Shown one piece after another: positions 59,148 through 64,000 of a stretch of 64,000 bases of DNA. Position numbers and translations under genes: made by a program. The first letter of the stretch is position 1; every line of letters starts with the position of its first letter. The notes under the pieces are model-generated. The model saw only the letters and a program-made list of their open reading frames with translations, searched no databases and had not been told where the DNA came from. Source of the stretch: Acidimicrobiia bacterium. Its GTDB lineage: Bacteria; Actinomycetota; Acidimicrobiia; Spongiisociales; Spongiisociaceae. Location of the stretch: contig VXMM01000054.1 of NCBI GenBank assembly GCA_009841105.1, positions 1-64,000 on the forward strand, read 5' to 3'.

Positions 59148-59165
59148 CTACCTAACGTTCGGTAG
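59148..59165. promoter_or_regulatory. 18-bp palindrome, candidate TetR-type operator 2
   Basis: CTACCTAACGTTCGGTAG: symmetrical except for one central T/C pair. It differs from the site at 43251 in two adjacent bases. Placed about 85 bp before the PaaK-like ligase gene in an otherwise gene-free gap (59128-59249), it probably controls the downstream operon. Confidence 0.6.
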
Positions 59166-59249
59166 ATTGCTTGGAAGCATCGTTTCGGGCTGAGAGAGCA
59201 GCCGCATGACCGACTTAAGACAAGGCGATCGGGATCCGGCTGGTCAACA

Positions 59250-60650
59250 TTGCCGCAGGCTCGACTATATGAGCTGCATCATGGCGGGCGCCCAGTGAGA
59301 ACAGAGACGTTTGCTGGTTCCATCCTTTCGGACGAGGAACGCAGCGCCAAGTTGCGCCGCCAGATCGCGTACTGCCTCAAGAGTTCGTTCTATCGGAACT
59401 GCTTTGAGGCCGCAGGAGTGGATCCCGCGACGATCCGGGGCTTCGACGACCTGGCGTCCTTACCCTTGTTCGTGACACCGGATATCCACCGGCAATCCCA
59501 AGAAAGGTCCCTCGAGGCACACGGGCACCCTTTCTCTGAATTCCTCTGCGCCGACCCGGAAGAGATAGTGGCGCTGAGCTCCACCTCGGGAACGACGGGT
59601 TCTCCCACGTTCTATCCATTCACCAGGCGCGATGTTGAGATAACCGACCTGCTCTGGCAGAAAGCCCTGGGCTTCGTCGGGGTTCGACCCGGCGATCGAG
59701 TAATAATCGGGTTCGGCCTGTCGATGTACCTGGCCGGCCTGCCGCTGGTGCGAGCGTTGGAGCGGATGGGCGCGCTGCCAATCGCGATCGGCGCTGAGGC
59801 TGGAGCCGAGAGACTGTTGCGGCTTCTGACGCTGACACGACCCAGGGTGCTCGCCTGCACCCCGAGCTACGCCGAGCACCTGATGGAGCGCGTGCCGGAA
59901 GTGCTGGGAGTGGAGGCTCCCGACTTGGGGATCGAGTTGATTGTTTGTGCGGGGGAGCCGGGAGCGGGCCTGCGGGAGGTACGGTCGAAGCTGGAGAGTG
60001 GCTGGGGCGGGAGAGTCTTCGACCTTCTCGGCGGAACCCATGGAATCATGATGGCGTCGGCACCGACCGACGAGTACCACGGCATGTACGTACTGGGAGA
60101 TGACTTCTCGGTCTCTACGCAACTGGTCGATCCGGCCACCCGGGAGCCCGTCGATGAAGCCGACGGGGCAGTCGGCGAGCGGGTCAAAACTTCCCTCGAG
60201 TGGGGAGGCGCCCCGCCTCTGAGGTACTCGGTCGGAGACGTGTATGAGGTATTCACGGCACCGGCCCCGGAAGGGCCCACCGGGGGGAAGCGAATCAAAG
60301 TGCTCGGGCGTGTCGACGACCTTCTGATCGTCAAAGGGGTGAAGCTCTATCCGGCGGCCGTGAAGGACCTGGTCAACAGCTTCGTCCCCGAGGTCAGCGG
60401 TGAGATCCGGATAGTGCTCGACGGCCCCCCACCCCGCGTGACACCCCCTCTGCGCGTGAGGGTCGAGTCGCCGGTCGCAGGTGACACCGATCCGGCGGCT
60501 CGCCTGGCCGACCGGATTGCCCGGGCGATGCATCATCGGCTCACCGTCCGACCCTGTGTCGAATTGGTAGCGGTGGGCTCGTTGCCTCGCAGCACGCACA
60601 AGCAGAAGCTCCTAGAGATCGATACAGAGAAAGCGGGTCTCCAATCATGA
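59250..60650 (+). CDS. PaaK-like acyl-CoA ligase
   Basis: 466-residue ANL ligase of the phenylacetate-CoA ligase branch. LSSTSGTTGSPTFYPFTRRD is the P-loop motif, LLGGTHGIMMAS the aromatic/T motif, LRYSVGDVYEVF the A8 region and VDDLLIVKGVKLYPAAVKDL the hinge; the C-terminal lysine region is RSTHKQK. TTG at 59250 taken as start; GTG at 59295 is an alternative, since neither has a good ribosome site. Aromatic or cyclic carboxylic acid is a plausible substrate. Confidence 0.88.
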   Translation: MPQARLYELHHGGRPVRTETFAGSILSDEERSAKLRRQIAYCLKSSFYRNCFEAAGVDPATIRGFDDLASLPLFVTPDIHRQSQERSLEAHGHPFSEFLCADPEEIVALSSTSGTTGSPTFYPFTRRDVEITDLLWQKALGFVGVRPGDRVIIGFGLSMYLAGLPLVRALERMGALPIAIGAEAGAERLLRLLTLTRPRVLACTPSYAEHLMERVPEVLGVEAPDLGIELIVCAGEPGAGLREVRSKLESGWGGRVFDLLGGTHGIMMASAPTDEYHGMYVLGDDFSVSTQLVDPATREPVDEADGAVGERVKTSLEWGGAPPLRYSVGDVYEVFTAPAPEGPTGGKRIKVLGRVDDLLIVKGVKLYPAAVKDLVNSFVPEVSGEIRIVLDGPPPRVTPPLRVRVESPVAGDTDPAARLADRIARAMHHRLTVRPCVELVAVGSLPRSTHKQKLLEIDTEKAGLQS

Positions 60651-61504
60651 GTGGCGCCATTGACGCCTGGTGCAACTTCTTCACCGAAGAAGGCATCAGG
60701 ATCGTCTTCACCGAGAATCCCGAGGTGTCCTTCATGATGGGCGACCAGTGGGGAAGGCACGACCTCATGGTCGGTTACGAGCCCGAGCAGTTCATAGAAC
60801 AGAAGATGGACCCGGCCGGTGTCGCGAGGGTGATCGTTCCAGCACTACAGCAGTACCTCTATCGAGACCGTCAGCTCGTGCGCGTCCCGTGGGAGTCCGT
60901 CGCCCGAGTCATCGAGCGATTTCCCGATCGGGTTTCAGGGCTCTACGGAATCGACCCCTTCTCCGGGATGAAGGGTGTCAAGGAACTCGAACTGGCAGTC
61001 ACGCAATACGGCTTCGTCGGCGGTCACGTGCATCCCTATGGATTCGACACGCCGATCAATGACGCCCGGTTCTACCCCTTCTATGCCAAATGCGCCGAGC
61101 TTGGAGTCCCGGTCGAGTTCCAGACCGGTCACTCTGCCGAGTTCATGCCTTCCAGACACGGGCACCCCCTGCTCCTCGATGACGTGGCGATCTACTTCCC
61201 GGAGCTGAAGCTGGTGGGCGCCCATCAGGCTTGGCCGTGGTGCGAGGTGATGGTCGCGATGGCATGGAAACACCCCAACGTCTACGTTGCGATGTCGGGC
61301 CATGCTCCGAAGTACTGGGACGGCTCCCTGGTGCACTTCCTGAACAGCAGGGGCCAGGGCAAGGTGATGTGGGGCACGGACTATCCGCTCATCCAACACG
61401 GGGAGTCCCTGTGCCAAGTCGACGAGCTCGGCCTGAAGCCGGGCGCGAAGCAGAAGTTGTTGCACGACACCGCCACGGACGTATTCGGCCTCGCCGGAAG
61501 CTGA
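60647..61504 (+). CDS. Amidohydrolase-2-family protein
   Basis: 285-residue TIM-barrel metal enzyme of the ACMSD/resorcylate-decarboxylase-like family. Expected metal residues: HVHPYG around 127, H in GAHQAWPW near 192 and the Asp in MWGTDYPLI near 246; the N-terminal H-x-H is replaced by DAWCNFF. The usual reaction is decarboxylation or hydrolysis; here substrate is unknown. The ATG overlaps the ligase stop (ATGA). Confidence 0.82.
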   Translation: MSGAIDAWCNFFTEEGIRIVFTENPEVSFMMGDQWGRHDLMVGYEPEQFIEQKMDPAGVARVIVPALQQYLYRDRQLVRVPWESVARVIERFPDRVSGLYGIDPFSGMKGVKELELAVTQYGFVGGHVHPYGFDTPINDARFYPFYAKCAELGVPVEFQTGHSAEFMPSRHGHPLLLDDVAIYFPELKLVGAHQAWPWCEVMVAMAWKHPNVYVAMSGHAPKYWDGSLVHFLNSRGQGKVMWGTDYPLIQHGESLCQVDELGLKPGAKQKLLHDTATDVFGLAGS

Positions 61505-61514
61505 CGGCCTTCGC

Positions 61515-62300
61515 GTGGAGTTCCTTCGGATCGCTAAGGACAATCGGGTGGCGATCGTCACTATCGACAAGCCCCCGGCAAACACCCTCGACTTCGCTCT
61601 TTACGACGAGATCACGTCCTTGGTCGGCCAACTCGAAGAGGATGACCGTGTCAGAGCGGTGGTATTCACATCAGCCCATCCGAAGCTCTTCATCTCCGGC
61701 GCGGATATCAAGGACATGGAGAGCTACGACCGCTCCCCCGGTCCGATGACGGAGCGGGTTCGCAAGGCTCAGACCACGTTCTTGCGGCTCCAGCGCCTGG
61801 CCAAACCAACCGTGGGAGCGATCACAGGCCATGCCCTCGGCGGTGGCTGCGAGTTCTCGCTGTGCCTGGACTTCCGGGTCATGATGCGCGGTGGCCCGAC
61901 GATCGGACTTCCCGAGGTCAACCTCGGCCTGGTCCCGGGAGGCGGCGGCACCCAGCGGCTCTCCAGGCTCGTCGGCCGCAGCAAGGCTCTGGAGCTGCTC
62001 ATGCTCGGATCCCGGCTCGACGCCGACGAGGCTCTCGCCGCCGGGCTGGTTACGTCGGTGGGCATCGACTCCGAGGACACCATGAGTCAGGCTCTCCAGC
62101 TTGCAGCCCGGCTCGCAGACCAGGCGCCCATTGCCGTCCGGCTCATCAAACAGGCCGTGAACGAGGGCCTCGACGGCGATCTCGAGCGCGGTCTGCGTTT
62201 GGAGAGAACAGCCGTCGTGACGGCGTTGCTCTCCGACGACAGCCGTGAGGGCGTCGCCGCCTTTCTGGCGAAGCGACCGCCCCGCTTCGAAGGTCGTTGA
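61515..62300 (+). CDS. Enoyl-CoA hydratase/isomerase
   Basis: 261-residue crotonase-fold protein. Both catalytic glutamates of hydratases are present: E113 in GGGCEFSLCLDF and E133 in LPEVNLG; the oxyanion segment is SGADIKDM. The GTG at 61515 is 11 bp after the amidohydrolase gene. Hydrates an enoyl-CoA produced by an acyl-CoA dehydrogenase, so consistent with beta-oxidation-like steps. Confidence 0.93.
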   Translation: MEFLRIAKDNRVAIVTIDKPPANTLDFALYDEITSLVGQLEEDDRVRAVVFTSAHPKLFISGADIKDMESYDRSPGPMTERVRKAQTTFLRLQRLAKPTVGAITGHALGGGCEFSLCLDFRVMMRGGPTIGLPEVNLGLVPGGGGTQRLSRLVGRSKALELLMLGSRLDADEALAAGLVTSVGIDSEDTMSQALQLAARLADQAPIAVRLIKQAVNEGLDGDLERGLRLERTAVVTALLSDDSREGVAAFLAKRPPRFEGR

Positions 62301-62305
62301 ACGCT

Positions 62306-62755
62306 ATGAGTCGGCCGATGACGCTTGACGACCTGGAGCGACTCGTTGGTGTCGAGTTTCCGGTCGGGGAGTTCACCATCGAGGGGTATGAGCACTGGCT
62401 GGCAACCGATGCCGTCGACTCGCCGCCTCTTCCCGCCGGCGTGGCCCACCCGATGTATGCCTACTACGCCGCGCTGGGTGGCATGGGACTCACGCTGGAC
62501 GAGCTGTTCGCGATGGTCGGGTCGTCGGCGGCCGACGGCCCGATGTTCGGCGAAGCCGGGCTTGAGTTCCGGGAAGCGATGCGGGTCGGCGAGACGTATC
62601 GCGTCGAAGGCGGTATCACCAGTGCGGCTCGCAAGACCGGCAAACGAGCGGGCGTGTTCGATATCGTCTCGTTCGAGCTCCGCGTGGTCGACCCGTCCGG
62701 CGTCGTGGCTGCGGTGTCGACCAACTCGTTCATCTTCCCGAGGAGGACGGCGTGA
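62306..62755 (+). CDS. MaoC-like hydratase, N-terminal-type half
   Basis: 149-residue single hot-dog protein of the MaoC_dehydrat_N type. YYAALGGMGLTLDELFAMVG and GPMFGEAGLEFREAMRVGE are the recognisable segments; the H-D hydratase motif is missing. It overlaps the following gene (GTGA) which has the motif, so the two form one split hydratase. ATG at 62306 or the TTG at 62297 start. Confidence 0.82.
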   Translation: MSRPMTLDDLERLVGVEFPVGEFTIEGYEHWLATDAVDSPPLPAGVAHPMYAYYAALGGMGLTLDELFAMVGSSAADGPMFGEAGLEFREAMRVGETYRVEGGITSAARKTGKRAGVFDIVSFELRVVDPSGVVAAVSTNSFIFPRRTA

Positions 62756-63192
62756 GGGTGTCCGCGGGCACGGCGCTTCCCAACTTCGAGGTCGACGAGG
62801 TTCGGGCTGCCGCCATGAAGACCATGGCCGTCCTGCTGCGAGATCCGAACCCGATCCACTTCGACCCCGACGCGGTGGCCGCCCTCGGCATGGGGGATCG
62901 AGTGATCAACCAGGGTCCTACGAACATGGCATATGTCGTGAACATGCTGGTGGCATGGGCCGGCCACCCGGCGTGTATCAGGGCCTTGAAGGTTCGCTTT
63001 CTCGACAACGTCCGGGGTGGAGATCGTGTCGTCGCCGGCGGCGTCGTCACGTCGGTGGCCGGGGACGGGCGACACCAGATCGCAGAGTGTGACGTCTGGC
63101 TCGACGTCGTAGGTGGGCCCCGGGCCCTGGCAGGGTCGGCGACCGTCGCCGTCGCGGCCGGCGCAGCCACCGGGGAAACACCGGCAAGGTGA
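62752..63192 (+). CDS. MaoC-like enoyl-CoA hydratase, catalytic half
   Basis: 146-residue hot-dog protein with the hydratase-2 motif RDPNPIHFDPDAV (Asp and His) and VINQGPTNMAYVV. Together with the preceding gene it gives the heterodimeric arrangement of ChsH1/ChsH2, the enoyl-CoA hydratase of mycobacterial steroid side chains. GTG start overlaps the upstream stop. Confidence 0.88.
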   Translation: MRVSAGTALPNFEVDEVRAAAMKTMAVLLRDPNPIHFDPDAVAALGMGDRVINQGPTNMAYVVNMLVAWAGHPACIRALKVRFLDNVRGGDRVVAGGVVTSVAGDGRHQIAECDVWLDVVGGPRALAGSATVAVAAGAATGETPAR

Positions 63193-63263
63193 TCGAGTCC
63201 GACAGTTCCGGGTGATGGCGCCGGATTACCATCCGGCCCGGCCGGCGTAACGAGGGAGATCCA

Positions 63264-64000
63264 TTGGGGCGTGTCGCGATCGTCGGTGTCGGCCAGAGCG
63301 TTCATGCACGAGATCGCAATGACGTCGCTTACGCCGAACTGCTGCTCGAAGCCATTGATGAGGCGCTCGCCGACGCCGGTATCGGGCTGGCCGATGTCGA
63401 CAATGCGGTAACGGCGAGCCTGGATTTCTACGACGGGCGGACCATCGCCAACATGGCTGTTGCCGATGTCGTCGGCTCTTACCTGAAACCGGAGAGCCGG
63501 ATATGCTCGGACGGGATCGGCGCTCTCCTTTACGGGTGGGCTCGCATCGCCGACGGCGCCCACCAGGTCGGGTTGGTAACGGCGCATTGCAAGGAGTCGG
63601 AAGGCAATCTCGCAACCATCGAGGGTGCCGCCTTCGATCCCTTCGTCCAGCGGCGCCTCGGGGCAGACGCCGACGTCGTCGCCGGTCTGGGCGCTCGGCA
63701 GATCTACGCTTCCGGGGCGTTCTCTCCCACGGATGCCGCGGCCCTGGTCGTAGCGGCGAGGGCGGCGAGCGCGGTGAATTCCAAGGTCACGACGCTCGAA
63801 CCTATGACGATCGCCGAAGTTCTGGACGCGCCGCGGTTGGCGACTCCCCTGGGTGTATTCGACCGAGCGCCGAACCGTGACGGATCATGCGCCATGATTC
63901 TCGCCACCGAGGAGGTGGCGAGGGACCTCTCCGACAGCCCTGTGTGGATCGCAGGCGTCGGAACCGCAACGGGCAAGTATTGGGCCGATAGGCATCCCGC
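63264..64000 (+). CDS. Thiolase-fold protein, partial (Ltp2/SCP-x-like)
   Basis: The first 245 residues are in the window; the gene runs off the right edge. MGRVAIVGVGQSVHAR starts the thiolase fold; RICSDGIGALLYGW is where the nucleophilic Cys of thiolases lies, and GLGARQIYASGAFSPTDAA and GSCAMILATEEV follow. The TTG at 63264 has GAGGGAG 6 nt upstream. Behind a split MaoC hydratase, this fits the Ltp2-type retro-aldolase of steroid side-chain cleavage, or an ordinary thiolase. Confidence 0.82.
   Translation, partial: MGRVAIVGVGQSVHARDRNDVAYAELLLEAIDEALADAGIGLADVDNAVTASLDFYDGRTIANMAVADVVGSYLKPESRICSDGIGALLYGWARIADGAHQVGLVTAHCKESEGNLATIEGAAFDPFVQRRLGADADVVAGLGARQIYASGAFSPTDAAALVVAARAASAVNSKVTTLEPMTIAEVLDAPRLATPLGVFDRAPNRDGSCAMILATEEVARDLSDSPVWIAGVGTATGKYWADRHP

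Overview
The window is GC-rich bacterial chromosome with many GTG/TTG starts and stop/start overlaps (ATGA, GTGA, TTGA). An actinobacterial Tad pilus locus lacking a secretin, several F420-type (LLM, PPOX) oxidoreductases, a CGAAC-N4-GTTC type SOS box and the style of the catabolic genes point to Actinomycetota. An uncultured member of a class such as Acidimicrobiia is my best guess; this is inference, since no rRNA or marker tree is available here.

Layout. 0.2-2.3 kb: ruvC-ruvA-ruvB (minus) under a LexA-type box. 2.5-8.9 kb: Tad/Flp pilus operon (minus: cpaB, cpaE/tadZ, cpaF/tadA, tadB, tadC, small pilin, small HTH protein) plus an unrecognised gene upstream. 9.5-16.9 kb: housekeeping and small genes (DtxR-family regulator, 5-formyl-THF cyclo-ligase, PlsC acyltransferase, membrane protein, zinc-ribbon protein, Nif3-like protein, methyltransferase, PPOX protein, an HTH/nucleotidyltransferase pair, DUF2461). 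17-19.2 kb: Rieske oxygenase and its reductase. 19.3-30 kb: fused isobutyryl-CoA mutase icmF with a divergent marR, acyl-CoA dehydrogenase, a thiolase plus HMG-CoA-synthase-like/OB-fold protein, and an Old Yellow Enzyme-type reductase. 29.9-45 kb: phosphotransferase, alcohol dehydrogenase, LLM and VOC proteins, two acyl-CoA-ligase loci each divergent from a carboxymuconolactone-decarboxylase-like gene, and a second acyl-CoA dehydrogenase. 44.6-51 kb: SDRs, a CoA-transferase/IpdAB-like pair, an HMGL-like enzyme. 51-56 kb: NitT/TauT-type ABC importer and an MFS transporter. 56-57.4 kb: a decayed phage-like islet (small lipoprotein, three tRNA-like remnants, repeats). 57.4-64 kb: an operon with a second IpdAB-like pair, PaaK-like CoA ligase, amidohydrolase, enoyl-CoA hydratase, a split MaoC hydratase and a thiolase/aldolase that runs off the window.

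From 17 kb on, the genes form a large CoA-thioester catabolic region: uptake (ABC, MFS), activation (AMP ligases), oxidation (Rieske, acyl-CoA dehydrogenases, F420/LLM enzymes), hydration, ring-cleavage-type hydrolysis (IpdAB-like) and thiolysis or retro-aldol cleavage. Substrates cannot be named from sequence; cyclic acids, terpenoids or steroids are plausible. Two shared candidate operators (TTTGATATC at three places and an 18-bp palindrome at two) suggest that separated loci are co-regulated.

The most unusual content is a dispersed intergenic element. Four full copies (near 2.4, 9.4, 35.2 and 48.9 kb) are closed by complementary ends, and they contain a hairpin whose stem sequence changes while pairing is kept, followed by a conserved GTTGAGGA...ACGCAGC...AGCACGCC core. 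Two copies carry a conserved leader of about 50 bp. That leader also occurs alone or with internally deleted bodies at five more sites. I do not recognise it as a known RNA or insertion sequence. A second, unrelated repeat occurs three times (left edge, 27.7 kb, 56.5 kb).
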